Source of the DNA: Hypericibacter terrae
GTDB taxonomy: Bacteria > Pseudomonadota > Alphaproteobacteria > Dongiales > Dongiaceae
Direction: 5' to 3'
Assembly (NCBI RefSeq): GCF_008728855.1
Contig: NZ_CP042906.1
Span: 3,222,001 to 3,286,000 of the forward strand
Length of the DNA: 64,000 nucleotides
Shown one piece after another: positions 34,271 through 44,675 of this stretch. A program made the translations under genes and the position numbers. Under the pieces are notes generated by a model. It had not been told where the DNA came from and did no database searches. It saw nothing but the letters and a program-made list of their open reading frames with translations. Each line of letters opens with the position of its first letter. Within the stretch, counting starts at the first letter, position 1.

Positions 34271-35320
34271 TCATGAGCCGATCTGGCGCGCGAGCTCCCA
34301 GGCCTGCTCGGCGATGGGGCGTGCCGCGCGGCCGACTTCGGCGGCCTGCGCGCTCGCGGCATTGCCTTCGACGGCCCGCTTGGCGATGCCCTGGATGATC
34401 GCGGCGATGCGAAACATGCTGTAGGCCATATAGAAATCCCAGGCGGGAATCTCGCCCCGGCCGGTCCGTTCGCAATAGCGCGCGACATAGGCCGCTTCGT
34501 CGGGAATGCCGAGGCCGGCCAGATCGACGCCGCCGAGGCCGCGGAAGACGCCGGGCGAGATGCGCCAGGCCATGGCGTGATAGGCGAAATCGCCCAGCGG
34601 ATCGCCCAGGGTGGAGAGCTCCCAATCGAGAACCGCCACGACCCGCGGCTCCACGGGATGGAAGATCAGATTGTCCAGCCGGTAGTCGCCATGGACGATG
34701 GCGGTGCCGCTCTGCGCCGGGACGTTGCGCGGCAGCCACTCGATCAGCCGGTCCATGGCGGCGATCTCATCGGTCTGGGACGCCTGATATTGTTTCGACC
34801 AGCGGGCGATCTGGCGCTCGAGGAAATTACCCGGGCGGCCGTAATCGCCGAGCCCGACCGCGGCCGGGTCCACCTGGTGGAGCCGCGCGATCGTCTCGTT
34901 CATGGAATCGTAGATCGCGCCACGCTCCTCGCGCGTCAGGCCGGGCAGCTTCTGGTCCCAGAAGATCCGCCCCTCGACGAGATCCATGACATAGAACGCC
35001 GCCCCGATGACCGCGGGGTCGTCGCAATAGGCATGGGTTCGCGGCACCGGCACCCCGCTGCCGCGCAAGGCGGACATCACGCGGAACTCGCGATCGACGG
35101 CATGGGCGCTGGGCAGCAGCGTTCCCGGCGGCTTGCGCCGCAGGACATAGGCCCCGGACGGGGAGTCCAGCCGATAGGTCGGATTGGATTGGCCGCCCTC
35201 GAACCGATGGAGCCGCGCCGGGCCCCGGAACCCGGCGACGTGGGCCGCGAGCCAGGGCTCCAGATTCGCCCATTCCGCGGGAGCCGGCGATCCCGCCGGG
35301 TTCTGATCCGATCCGCTCAC
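34271..35320 (-). CDS. APH-fold phosphotransferase, ACAD10/11- and LvaA-like kinase
   Basis: 349 residues with a GTG start (35320) preceded by GAGGGTGA. Aminoglycoside-phosphotransferase fold: LHRFEGGQSNPTYRL glycine loop, RRKPPG Lys segment, catalytic loop IVHGDYRLDN, metal loop VLDWELSTLGDPLGDFAY. Free-standing homologues of the mammalian ACAD10/11 kinase domain phosphorylate the 4-hydroxyl of 4-hydroxyacyl-CoA. Its place directly after an ACAD10/11-type acyl-CoA dehydrogenase gene strongly supports that role over antibiotic resistance. The small LvaB partner known in Pseudomonas is not seen. Confidence 0.9.
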   Translation of the reverse strand: MSGSDQNPAGSPAPAEWANLEPWLAAHVAGFRGPARLHRFEGGQSNPTYRLDSPSGAYVLRRKPPGTLLPSAHAVDREFRVMSALRGSGVPVPRTHAYCDDPAVIGAAFYVMDLVEGRIFWDQKLPGLTREERGAIYDSMNETIARLHQVDPAAVGLGDYGRPGNFLERQIARWSKQYQASQTDEIAAMDRLIEWLPRNVPAQSGTAIVHGDYRLDNLIFHPVEPRVVAVLDWELSTLGDPLGDFAYHAMAWRISPGVFRGLGGVDLAGLGIPDEAAYVARYCERTGRGEIPAWDFYMAYSMFRIAAIIQGIAKRAVEGNAASAQAAEVGRAARPIAEQAWELARQIGS

Positions 35321-35357
35321 GCTGTCACCCTCGCCTCCGCCGATGCCGGGAAGCCCT

Positions 35358-36584
35358 TCATCCCACGGCAGCGGGGCGGTTGGAATGCTTCTTCAGCTCG
35401 ATCCGGGCGATCTGGTTGCGGTGGACCTCGTCGGGCCCGTCCGCCAGCCGCAGCAGGCGCGCGGTCGCATAGGCCGCCGCAAGGCCGAAATCGTTGCTGG
35501 TGCCGCCGCCGCCAAAGGCCTGGATGGCCCAGTCGACGACCTGGCAGGCCATGTTCGGGACCGCCACCTTGATCATGGCGATTTCCGCCCGGGCCGCCTT
35601 GTTGCCGACCGTGTCCATCTTGTAGGCGGCATTGAGCGTCAGCAGCCGCGCCTGCTCGATCATGATGCGGGATTCGGCGATGCGCTCCTGCGTCACGGTC
35701 TGTTCCGAGACCGGCTTGCCGAAGGCGACGCGCTGCGAGGTCCGGATGCACATCTTCTCGAGCGTCCGCTCGGCGAGGCCGATCAGGCGCATACAATGAT
35801 GGATGCGGCCCGGCCCGAGGCGGCCTTGCGCGATCTCGAAGCCGCGACCCTCGCCCAGCAGCATGTTGGTCGCGGGCACACGGACATTCTCGAACAGCAC
35901 CTCCGACGCCCGGTCCGGGACGCCATAGAAGCCGAACACCGGCAGCGCCCGCTGCACCGTCACGCCCGGCGAATCCATCGGCACCAGGATCATCGATTGC
36001 TGACGATGGCGGTCCGGATTGGCCGCGTCGGTCTTGCCCATGAAGATGCAGATCTTGCAGCGCGGGTCGGTCGCGTTGGTGGTGTACCATTTGCGTCCGT
36101 TGATCACGTAGTGATCGCCGTCGCGGATGATCGAGCTTTCGATGTTGGTCGCGTCGGACGACGCCACTGCGGGCTCGGTCATGGCGAAACAGGAGCGGAT
36201 TTCGCCCGCCAGGAGGGGCTTCAGCCAGCGCTCCTGCTGCGCCGGCGTTCCGTAGCGCGCCAGCACCTCCATATTGCCCGTGTCCGGCGCCGAGCAGTTG
36301 AACAGCTCCGGCGCCAGATGCGACCGGCCCATGATCTCGCAGAGCGGTGCATATTCGAGATTGGTCAGCCCCGCACCATGCTCGCTCGCTGGCAGGAACA
36401 GGTTCCACAAGCCCTCGTTCTGCGCCAGCGGCTTCAGCTCCTCCACCACCGGATAGACCTTCCAAGGGCCGAGCTCCTCCGCCTCGCTATAGAACCGGGC
36501 TTCGTTGGGATAGACATGCCGGTCCATGAAGCCCTCCAGGCGGGACTTCAGGGCCAGAACCTTGTCGGATTTCTCGTAGAACAT
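35358..36584 (-). CDS. Acyl-CoA dehydrogenase, ACAD10/11-like
   Basis: 408 residues from ATG 36584; the longer frame from 36659 has no supporting start. FAD-dependent dehydrogenase fold: [57 protein letters not shown]. At the position where MCAD has the catalytic Glu of YEGT this protein has Asp382 in ADGPDEVH, the ACAD10/11 pattern. With the adjacent kinase it probably eliminates phosphate from 4-phospho-acyl-CoA to give an enoyl-CoA. First gene of the minus-strand operon. Confidence 0.93.
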   Translation of the reverse strand: MFYEKSDKVLALKSRLEGFMDRHVYPNEARFYSEAEELGPWKVYPVVEELKPLAQNEGLWNLFLPASEHGAGLTNLEYAPLCEIMGRSHLAPELFNCSAPDTGNMEVLARYGTPAQQERWLKPLLAGEIRSCFAMTEPAVASSDATNIESSIIRDGDHYVINGRKWYTTNATDPRCKICIFMGKTDAANPDRHRQQSMILVPMDSPGVTVQRALPVFGFYGVPDRASEVLFENVRVPATNMLLGEGRGFEIAQGRLGPGRIHHCMRLIGLAERTLEKMCIRTSQRVAFGKPVSEQTVTQERIAESRIMIEQARLLTLNAAYKMDTVGNKAARAEIAMIKVAVPNMACQVVDWAIQAFGGGGTSNDFGLAAAYATARLLRLADGPDEVHRNQIARIELKKHSNRPAAVG

Positions 36585-36671
36585 CGGCGTTACCGGCTCC
36601 CGTCTTGCCGCTGAAAGCGCATCCCGTCCGGCCGGGACCGAACGTCCCGCCGGCAGCACGGCCGTCCCGGC

Positions 36672-36990
36672 TCAGTGAATGGCCGCATCCATGATCTTCT
36701 CTTCCGTCGCCTCGGAGGCCGGCATTTCCTCCACGATCCTGCCGCCGCGCGCGATCAGGATACGATCGGAAACCGAAAGAATCTCCGGCAAATAGGAAGA
36801 GATTACGACCATGGCTTTGCCCTGCGCGGCCAGGGCGCCGATCGCCGCATGGATCTGCGGGATGGCACCCCCATCGACGCCCCGCGTCGGTTCGTCGAAG
36901 ATCACCACCGAAGGCGCCTGCGCCAGCAACCTGGCGACCACCACCTTCTGCTGGTTGCCGCCGGGTCCCCGAGCGACGGGCCTATCCCGA
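36672..36990 (-). pseudogene. Truncated sugar-ABC ATPase remnant (RbsA/MglA C-terminal end)
   Basis: About 105 residues matching only the C-terminal nucleotide-binding half of a ribose/galactose-type ATPase: GPGGNQQKVVVARLL (signature, with Pro where Ser is normal), VVIFDEPTRGVD (Walker B), VVISSYLPEILSVSDRILIARGGRIVEE and ATEEKIMDAAI at the very end. The ~390 residues that should precede, including both Walker A sites, are missing; the upstream sequence no longer matches. The frame opens at 37070 but the first 28 residues are unrelated. Dead relic of a sugar importer. Confidence 0.8.
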
Positions 36991-37083
36991 GATCCGGTTC
37001 GACCTGCGCCATTATCTTCATGCGGAAGCCCGGCTCGCGCAGAATAAACTCGGTGAGCTGGATTCGCCACCAGGGAGAGCGAC

Positions 37084-38727
37084 TTGCCGAGACTCCAGGA
37101 TTGCTATTGGGCTCCCGACCGGCTCGGCGGGGCGCTGCGTCCCGAGCGGCATTTCGACGGCCGGCAGATGCTCTGTTTCTCGGAGCGCCCGGCGACGATC
37201 CCGGCGATGTTCGCGGAGCTGGTCCGGCGCTTTCCCGATCGGCCGGCGGTCGTCGAGGGCCGCCGCTTCAGCTATCGCGAGCTCGACGCCACGGTGAGCT
37301 CGATCGCCGCCGGCCTCGAGGCCCATGGCGTGAAAGCCGGCGACCGCGTCGCCCTCTTCCTGGCCAATCGCTGGGAATTCCTCGCCGGCGTCCTCGCCTG
37401 CCTGCGGCTAGGCGCGCTCGCCGTGCCGATCGGCACGCGCCAGCGCGCGACCGAGCTGGAATTCCTCATCAATGACTGCAGCGCCAGCGTCATCCTCTTC
37501 GAAGCCGATCTGGCGGGGTCGCTGCCGCTCGCGGCGGACATCCCCACGATCCGCCACCGCTTTTCGGTCGGGGGCCCGGTGCCGGGCGCGCAGGGCTTCG
37601 AGACGTTGTTGGGACGAAGCGAGGCGGTGCCGGTAGCGCCTGCCACGGAAGAAGACGCCGCCGTCATCCTCTACACATCGGGAACGACCGGACGGCCCAA
37701 GGGCGCCCTCCTCACCCACCTCGGCATGATCCATTCCGCGCTGACCTTCGCGCGCTGCTATCACCTGACCGAGCAGGACCGCTGCATCGTGGCCGTGCCG
37801 CTCTCGCATGTGACCGGCCTCGTGGGCGTCTCGCTCGCCACCATGGTCGTGGGCGGCTGCGTGGTGCTGATGCGCCACGCCTACAAGACGCCGGACTTCC
37901 TCGAGCTCGCGAGCCGCGAGCGCATCACCTATTCGATCCTCGTGCCCACGATCTATACGCTCTGCGCGACTTACCCCGAACTCGATCGCTACGATCTCTC
38001 GAGCTGGCGGATCGGCTGCTTCGGCGGCGCCCCGATGCCGGTGCCGACGATCGAGAAGCTGGCGCAGAAGATTCCGCATCTCCTGCTGCTCAACGCCTAT
38101 GGCGCCACCGAGACCACCTCGCCCGCCACCGTCATGCCGCAGCGCTGCTGGCGCGACAACATGGACAGCGTCGGCCAGGTGGCCCCCTGCTGCGAGATCG
38201 AGGTGCGCGACGAGGCGGGTGCATTGGTGGCACCGGAGGTCCCCGGCGAGCTGTGGATCGCGGGCCCCAATGTCGTTCCGGGCTATCTCAACCGCCCCGA
38301 CGCCAATGCCAGCGAGTTCGTCGACGGCTTCTGGCGGTCGGGCGATATCGGCTCCGTCGATGCGGAAGGCTTCGTGCGGATCTTCGATCGCCGCAAGGAC
38401 ATGCTCAATCGCGGCGGCTACAAGGTCTACAGCGCCGAGGTCGAGAACATCCTGAGCGGGCTCGAGGGCGTGCTCGAATGTGCCATCATCGGGCTGCCGG
38501 ACCCGGTCCTGGGCGAGCGCATCCACGCCATCGTCGTGCCGCGGGACAACGCCGTCCTGACGCAGGACATGGTCCGCGAGCACTGCACCCTATATATGGC
38601 CGACTACAAGGTGCCCGAGACGGTCGCCTTGCGGAGCGAGCCCCTGCCGCGAAACGCCAACGGCAAGATCCAGAAGGCGGTCTTGCGGGACGAGAGCCGC
38701 GGCACGGAACCGCCGCCCAAGGCCTAG
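37084..38727 (+). CDS. Acyl-CoA synthetase (AMP-forming)
   Basis: 547 residues with a TTG start (37084) preceded by AGGGAGAG at 5-7 bases; an in-frame ATG lies at 37168 (MLCFSERPA). ANL superfamily: AVILYTSGTTGRPKGALLTH P-loop, NAYGATETTSPATV, GFWRSGDIGSVD, FDRRKDMLNRGGYKVYSAEVE, catalytic Lys in NANGKIQK. Activates a free fatty or hydroxy acid to its CoA ester. Divergent from the acyl-CoA dehydrogenase operon across the ATPase relic, and so probably supplies its substrate. Confidence 0.92.
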   Translation: MPRLQDCYWAPDRLGGALRPERHFDGRQMLCFSERPATIPAMFAELVRRFPDRPAVVEGRRFSYRELDATVSSIAAGLEAHGVKAGDRVALFLANRWEFLAGVLACLRLGALAVPIGTRQRATELEFLINDCSASVILFEADLAGSLPLAADIPTIRHRFSVGGPVPGAQGFETLLGRSEAVPVAPATEEDAAVILYTSGTTGRPKGALLTHLGMIHSALTFARCYHLTEQDRCIVAVPLSHVTGLVGVSLATMVVGGCVVLMRHAYKTPDFLELASRERITYSILVPTIYTLCATYPELDRYDLSSWRIGCFGGAPMPVPTIEKLAQKIPHLLLLNAYGATETTSPATVMPQRCWRDNMDSVGQVAPCCEIEVRDEAGALVAPEVPGELWIAGPNVVPGYLNRPDANASEFVDGFWRSGDIGSVDAEGFVRIFDRRKDMLNRGGYKVYSAEVENILSGLEGVLECAIIGLPDPVLGERIHAIVVPRDNAVLTQDMVREHCTLYMADYKVPETVALRSEPLPRNANGKIQKAVLRDESRGTEPPPKA

Positions 38728-39963
<1,236 letters not shown>

Positions 39964-40058
39964 AGGGACTCTTTCCGATCGCTTCGCTCTGCTTTCAGGC
40001 CACGATCGCGAATTATCAACTCGCCTTATCTTCTCTCATCGGCAACAGGAAAAGCTCC

Positions 40059-40481
40059 ATGGCCATCCTCTATCGCACCCAAGCGCATGCCACCGGCGGC
40101 CGCGACGGCGTTTCCAAGACCGACGACGGCAAGCTGGAGTTCAAGCTCTCGATCCCGAAGGAACTGGGCGGCCCCGGCGGCGACGGCACTAATCCCGAGC
40201 AGCTTTTCGCGTGCGGCTACTCCGCCTGTTTCCTCGGCGCGCTGCGCTATGTCGCAGGCCAGGCGAAGATCAAGGTGGCCGACAATGCCACGGTCGCGAC
40301 CAAGGTCGGCATTGGCCCGCGTGACGACGGCACCGGCTTCGGCCTCGAGATCGACCTGACCATCACGATCCCCGGCATGGACCGCAAGACCGCCGAGGAT
40401 CTGGTCGCCAAGGCGCATGTGGTCTGCCCCTACTCGCACGCCACCCGCAACAACATCCCCGTGCGCTTGAAGGTCGCCTGA
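40059..40481 (+). CDS. ohr: Organic hydroperoxide resistance protein
   Basis: 140 residues from ATG 40059 (AGGAAA upstream). Ohr/OsmC fold, homodimeric thiol peroxidase for organic hydroperoxides. NPEQLFACGYSACFLGAL carries the reactive Cys57, and Cys123 lies in HVVCPYSHATRNN; these are the two Ohr catalytic positions. Extra Cys52 is unusual. Two bases before the next OsmC-family gene, so co-transcribed. No OhrR regulator is adjacent. Confidence 0.95.
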   Translation: MAILYRTQAHATGGRDGVSKTDDGKLEFKLSIPKELGGPGGDGTNPEQLFACGYSACFLGALRYVAGQAKIKVADNATVATKVGIGPRDDGTGFGLEIDLTITIPGMDRKTAEDLVAKAHVVCPYSHATRNNIPVRLKVA

Positions 40482-40483
40482 TC

Positions 40484-40969
40484 ATGGCGGATCCCTCACC
40501 GTCACGGCACCGGCACGATTATCGCCTGCGCACGGTCTGGACCGGCGCGGCCAAGGGCGCGCTTGCGGCCGGCACCGACTATTCCCGCGATCTGGAAGTC
40601 CGGATCTCGGGAAAGCCCACCCTGCCGGCGTCGACCGCGCCGAGCTATGGCGGCGACGACAGCAAGCACAATCCCGAAGATCTGCTGCTGTCGGCGCTCT
40701 CGACCTGCCATCTGCTCAGTTATCTGGCCTTGGCCGCCCGCGCCGGATTGCCGGTCGCGGCCTACGAGGACGATGCGGCCTGCGTCGTGGATATGAAGGA
40801 TGGCCGCGTGCGCATCACCGAGGCGACGCTCCGGCCCACCGTGACATTGGCCGCCGGGGGCGACGCGGAGAAGGCCGCCCGGCTCCACGCCCAGGCGCAT
40901 CAGATCTGCTTCATCTCCAACTCGGTCAATTTCCCCGTCTCGATCGAGCCGCGCATCGTCACGGCGTGA
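40484..40969 (+). CDS. OsmC family protein
   Basis: 161 residues. OsmC-like: LEVRISGKPTLPASTAPSYGGD, KHNPEDLLLSALSTCHLLSYLA (Cys75) and AHQICFISNSVNFPV (second Cys near 144). Distinct from the preceding Ohr, closer to the YhfA/SACOL1771-type OsmC group. Probable thiol-dependent peroxidase; two-base spacing from ohr makes a peroxide-defence pair. Its 3' end overlaps the convergent SulP gene by 11 bases. Confidence 0.9.
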   Translation: MADPSPSRHRHDYRLRTVWTGAAKGALAAGTDYSRDLEVRISGKPTLPASTAPSYGGDDSKHNPEDLLLSALSTCHLLSYLALAARAGLPVAAYEDDAACVVDMKDGRVRITEATLRPTVTLAAGGDAEKAARLHAQAHQICFISNSVNFPVSIEPRIVTA

Positions 40970-42680
40970 TCGCCGGCCTGACGACGGCGTTCCGCTGCCA
41001 GGCGCGCACGCCGTCGGTCACGCGTTCGTAGAAATTGGCCGATCCCACGGCCGCCTCGATGCCTCCGAGCCGCATCCGATCGCGGACCCGATCGCGGACG
41101 CGAGCAAAGCTGAATGTGATCCCCTGGCTTTGCAGCTCCCTGATGATGGTCAACAGCGCATCGCAGCCGCTGGTGTCCATGAAGTTCACCGAACCCGTGT
41201 CCAGCAGCACATGCTTCGCCGGCGGATGGCTCGCGGCCAGGGCGCCCTTCAGGCCTTCGCTGAAGAAACCGATGCTCGCAAAGAACAAATCGCCGCCCGT
41301 GCGCCAGATGAGGAGCCCGGGGAAGGTGAGCGCCTCGGGGTGCATTTCGACGTCCCGATAGGCCTCCGTGCCCGGGAGCTGGCCGAGCACCGCACCCTTC
41401 GGGTGGCTGGTCCGATAGATCAGCATCAGCAGCGCAATCACCACACCCAGGGCGATGCCCTGCAGCACGCCGAGCATCAGCTCGCCCAGGATGACGACCG
41501 CGGCGAGAGCAAGCTCCGACCGGCTCCTGGCGAACAAATCACGCAGATAATCGGGCTTGGAGAGATGCAGCATGGCGGCGATGACGATGGCGGCAAGCGC
41601 CGGGTGCGGCATGTCCCGAAAGAGCGGGGTCAACAGGAGCAGCGTGAGAAAGCAGAAGACCGCGGCGATGAGGTGAGTGACCTGGGTGCGGGCGCCGGCG
41701 GCCATGGCCACGGAAGTCTTGGACAGGCTGCCGACGACGAGGAAGCCGCCGAAGAGCCCGCTCAGGATATTGGCCGGCCCGTGCGCGACCAGCTCCTGGT
41801 TCGGATCGATCTCGCCACCGCCCTGCAGGGCCGCAGCCTTGGCCCCGCCGAGCGCCTCGGCATAGCCGACGAGCACGATCGCCAGCGCCCCCGGCGCCAG
41901 CTCCATGAGGATCCTGGGATCGAAGGCCGGCATGAGGAGGTGAGGCAAGCCGGTGGGGAGGCTGCCGACCACGCTGATACCAGAGGCTTCGCCGCCGAGC
42001 AGGCCGACGATGATCGTGGCCGACACCGCGACGACCAGGGCCGAGGGCACGCGCGGAACGAACCGTCGCAGCAGCAGCATGGCGACGAGGCTGAGCAGAC
42101 CCGCCAGCATCGGAGCCAGCGAGATGTCGGGCAGATGCTGCAGCAGGTAGCGGAGCTTGACGAGGAAGTTGCCGGAGGCGCCGCCGATGCCCAGCAGATG
42201 CGGCACCTGGCCGATGATCGTGACGCAGACGAGACCCTCGATGAATCCGCGCATGACCGGCGTCGGGATGAAGGCCGCCACCCAGCCCATGCGCAGCGCG
42301 CCGAAGAGCAGGAAGAAGACGCCGATGAGGACGGCGAGCGTCGAGGTCAGCGTATTGAAGTCCGCCGTTCCCTGCAGCGCGATCGCACCCACGGTCAATG
42401 CCGAGATCAGGCCGGTGGCGGTGTCCGGGCCTACGACCAGCAGGCGTGACGTTCCGAGAAGGGCGTAGGCCACCAACGGCGGGACGATGGTGTAGAGCCC
42501 CATGATGGGCGGTACGCCGACGATGCCGGCATAGGCCATGCCCTCCGGTATCATGATCGCCCAGACGGCGAGAGCGGCCAGGAAGTCCGCCCGAAGCCAC
42601 TCACGCTGATAGAGGGGAAGCCAGCTCAAGATCGGCAGCAGCCGCCTTGCACCGGTGAGAGGGGGGATCGCAAGACTCAA
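40959..42680 (-). CDS. SulP family anion transporter with STAS domain
   Basis: 573 residues with a TTG start (42680) supported by AGGAGA 9 bases upstream. Twelve or so membrane helices (Sulfate_transp fold; WAIMIPEGMAYAGIVGVPPIMGLY near the N-terminus), an SLC26-type VGYAEALGGAKAAALQGGGEIDPNQEL loop, then a C-terminal STAS domain (about 440-560) with NFMDTSGCDALLTI. Likely imports sulfate or bicarbonate or exchanges organic anions; substrate cannot be fixed from sequence. Gene order with the broken VIT1-like gene and the ArsB/NhaD-type transporter suggests a small ion-transport island. Confidence 0.92.
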   Translation of the reverse strand: MSLAIPPLTGARRLLPILSWLPLYQREWLRADFLAALAVWAIMIPEGMAYAGIVGVPPIMGLYTIVPPLVAYALLGTSRLLVVGPDTATGLISALTVGAIALQGTADFNTLTSTLAVLIGVFFLLFGALRMGWVAAFIPTPVMRGFIEGLVCVTIIGQVPHLLGIGGASGNFLVKLRYLLQHLPDISLAPMLAGLLSLVAMLLLRRFVPRVPSALVVAVSATIIVGLLGGEASGISVVGSLPTGLPHLLMPAFDPRILMELAPGALAIVLVGYAEALGGAKAAALQGGGEIDPNQELVAHGPANILSGLFGGFLVVGSLSKTSVAMAAGARTQVTHLIAAVFCFLTLLLLTPLFRDMPHPALAAIVIAAMLHLSKPDYLRDLFARSRSELALAAVVILGELMLGVLQGIALGVVIALLMLIYRTSHPKGAVLGQLPGTEAYRDVEMHPEALTFPGLLIWRTGGDLFFASIGFFSEGLKGALAASHPPAKHVLLDTGSVNFMDTSGCDALLTIIRELQSQGITFSFARVRDRVRDRMRLGGIEAAVGSANFYERVTDGVRAWQRNAVVRPAITP

Positions 42681-42771
42681 GATCGGTTTCTCCTGGTTTG
42701 CCGCCGATTTGGCGCTACCGCAGATCCCGTCCCCGTCGCAGGGGCGCCGGCAAGCCCAGTCGCGCTAAACC

Positions 42772-43063
42772 TCACCCACCCAGGGCGACCGCGACCAAGA
42801 CCGTGGCCGCGCCCAGGAACATGACGAGCAGCCCAACCCGCCAAGGGGGCGCATCCGTATAGTGCCCCCACCGGTACCCAACGATAAACAACAACAGCAC
42901 AAGCGCCCGATTGGACACCTGAATCGCCAGTTCGGGATCCTTCAGCAGAAGAAAGGGCAGCACCCCCGACCGTGAAGGTCAGCACCATGACGAGCCCGAA
43001 CAGCACCTCGCCCAGGGTTTCGTCGGGATCGACATAGCGGTGGATCAGGGACCTCTCGGTCAT
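42772..43063 (-). pseudogene. VIT1/CCC1-like transporter, internally deleted and frameshifted
   Basis: The N-terminal 35 residues starting at ATG 43063 (MTERSLIHRYVDPDETLGEV then LFGLVMVLTFTVGG) and a C-terminal 63-residue piece (VLPFLLLKDPELAIQVSNR, YRWGHYTDAPPWRVGLL, to the stop at 42772) are both recognisable ends of one family, but they are in different frames and ~130 middle residues are absent. They meet in a G-run near 42960-42965. Deletion plus frameshift has killed the gene. The long overlapping frame 42677-43141 past the join is meaningless. Confidence 0.75.
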
Positions 43064-43289
43064 GCGCGAGATCGTCTCCGGTCGGCTGCGCAGGTCCGGG
43101 CTAAAACGAGCCGACATCCCTAATGGGACGGCCCATTGCACTCAAGCGGGTCGAAAAGGACATCGCGCAGGCCTGAGCAGGGCGCAACATCGACGCCGGC
43201 CCGTGACTCTGGGCTGCGATTTAGGCCCTAAGGGCGGGCAACGACCTTGACTTGAATCAAGGATACACCCATCGCCAGGCCCGGTGCGC
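43064..43289. other. Intergenic region, no gene seen
   Basis: 226 bases between the broken VIT1-like gene and the transporter at 43290, both on the minus strand. It should hold the upstream region of the pseudogene. No repeat, terminator or convincing reading frame. Confidence 0.3.
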
Positions 43290-44675
43290 TCAGCCGGCGG
43301 CCAGCAGATAGAGAACCGCCGTATAGATCGCGCCGACTGCGAGCTGGGCCAGCACGATCGGCACGCCATAACGGGCGAAGCGGGCAAATGTGAGCGCACG
43401 TCCGTTCTGCGCCGCGATACCGGCGGCAACGACGTTGGCCGAGGCCCCGATAAGCGTGGCGCTGCCGCCGAGGGTGGCGCCGAACATCATGCCGACGAAG
43501 ACCGGAATTGTCTGCTCGGGCCAGACCTGCTGGAAGGTATAGCCGAGCGCCTGTTCGGGGACCGCGTCGATCAGGACGAGATAGCCCTTGACCAGCACGA
43601 GCATCGCGACGACGACCGGAATGTTGGCCAGCACGCTCGAGGCCGCACCGATGCCGGCCAGCAATACAAGGGCGGCCGCCAGCATATGATCGCCGAACAC
43701 AGCGGCCAGGAGGCGCGAGACGCCCTGCAACACGCCGGTCGCCACCAATCCCTGCACCATGAAGAACATGCAAAGAATGAAGATCAGGGTCTTCCAATCG
43801 ATATCTGAAAAGACCTTGGTGACTGGTTCGACCCGCCAGCCATAAATCGCCATCAGCGCCAGGGTCGCGCCGAGAATGGCGACGGATGGCGGCGTGAGAG
43901 TCGGCAGCAGGCTGCCGAAGACAAACAGCGCGACCATCAGCAGGAGAATGCCGACGGACACCATCACGAAGAGCGGTTGTTGCAGCCTGGCCGGCGGCAG
44001 ATCGGCTGCCGGAGGGCGGCGCAGCCGCCAGATGTCGCCGAACAGCAGCGGCAACAGCGGCACGATGACGGCAAGCGCGAGCAATCCGCCGAGGCTGACG
44101 CGACCGAGATAGTCCGTGAACGATAAATGGATCGCGCTGCCGACGAGGAAGGTCGCGGGGTCGCCCACGAGCGTGAGGAGGCCGGCGGCATTGCTGACAA
44201 TAGCGGTCAGCACCAGCAGCGGAATGAAGTCGATCTCCATCGCCGTGGCAACGCGGACGATGACGGGGCCCAGTAGCAGGACGACGGTCGCGTTCGGCAG
44301 CAGCGCGCAGACTGGCGCGACGATCACCAGCAAGGCGAGCAGAAGACGCTTGCCGCTGCCATTGGTGAAGCGCAGCAGTTTTTGGCCAACCACCTCGAAG
44401 ATGCCCGTCGGGACCAGGACGCGGGCGACCACCATTCCACCGAACAACAATGCCAGCGTTCCATCGCCCGTCGCCAGCGCGCTCGTGACGGCGCTATCCG
44501 TGAGGATTCCAGTCACGAGGAAGATGACGACGCCGAGCATTGCCGCCACCGTCATATCGAGCCAGTTGAACGCGATCACAAGGATGACGACGAAGAACGT
44601 CGCTACGGCGACGATCGGTAGCAATTCACTGCCAGACACGTTCCCCAGGCCCCACGAGACTGCGTGAGCTCCCAC
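43290..44675 (-). CDS. ArsB/NhaD-type ion transporter (IT superfamily)
   Basis: 461 residues with a probable GTG start (44675); a GTG at 44642 (VSGSELLPIV) is an alternative. Eleven to twelve hydrophobic spans in two repeats; the helix-hairpin motifs VSNAAGLLTLVGDPATFLVG and GGSATLIGASANVVAAG are those of the SLC13/ArsB/NhaD group. Imports or exchanges an anion or Na+/H+; arsenite is unlikely given the absence of ars genes. Substrate unknown. Confidence 0.88.
   Translation of the reverse strand: MGAHAVSWGLGNVSGSELLPIVAVATFFVVILVIAFNWLDMTVAAMLGVVIFLVTGILTDSAVTSALATGDGTLALLFGGMVVARVLVPTGIFEVVGQKLLRFTNGSGKRLLLALLVIVAPVCALLPNATVVLLLGPVIVRVATAMEIDFIPLLVLTAIVSNAAGLLTLVGDPATFLVGSAIHLSFTDYLGRVSLGGLLALAVIVPLLPLLFGDIWRLRRPPAADLPPARLQQPLFVMVSVGILLLMVALFVFGSLLPTLTPPSVAILGATLALMAIYGWRVEPVTKVFSDIDWKTLIFILCMFFMVQGLVATGVLQGVSRLLAAVFGDHMLAAALVLLAGIGAASSVLANIPVVVAMLVLVKGYLVLIDAVPEQALGYTFQQVWPEQTIPVFVGMMFGATLGGSATLIGASANVVAAGIAAQNGRALTFARFARYGVPIVLAQLAVGAIYTAVLYLLAAG

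Noticed and set aside
36990-37070. Upstream start of the truncated ATPase as an intact small gene
   Set aside because: The first ~28 residues match nothing and the family's first ~390 residues are missing.
42677-43141. 154-codon frame covering the VIT1-like N-terminus as an intact gene
   Set aside because: After residue ~61 it leaves the family frame and becomes Gly/Arg-rich shadow; the true C-terminus is in another frame.
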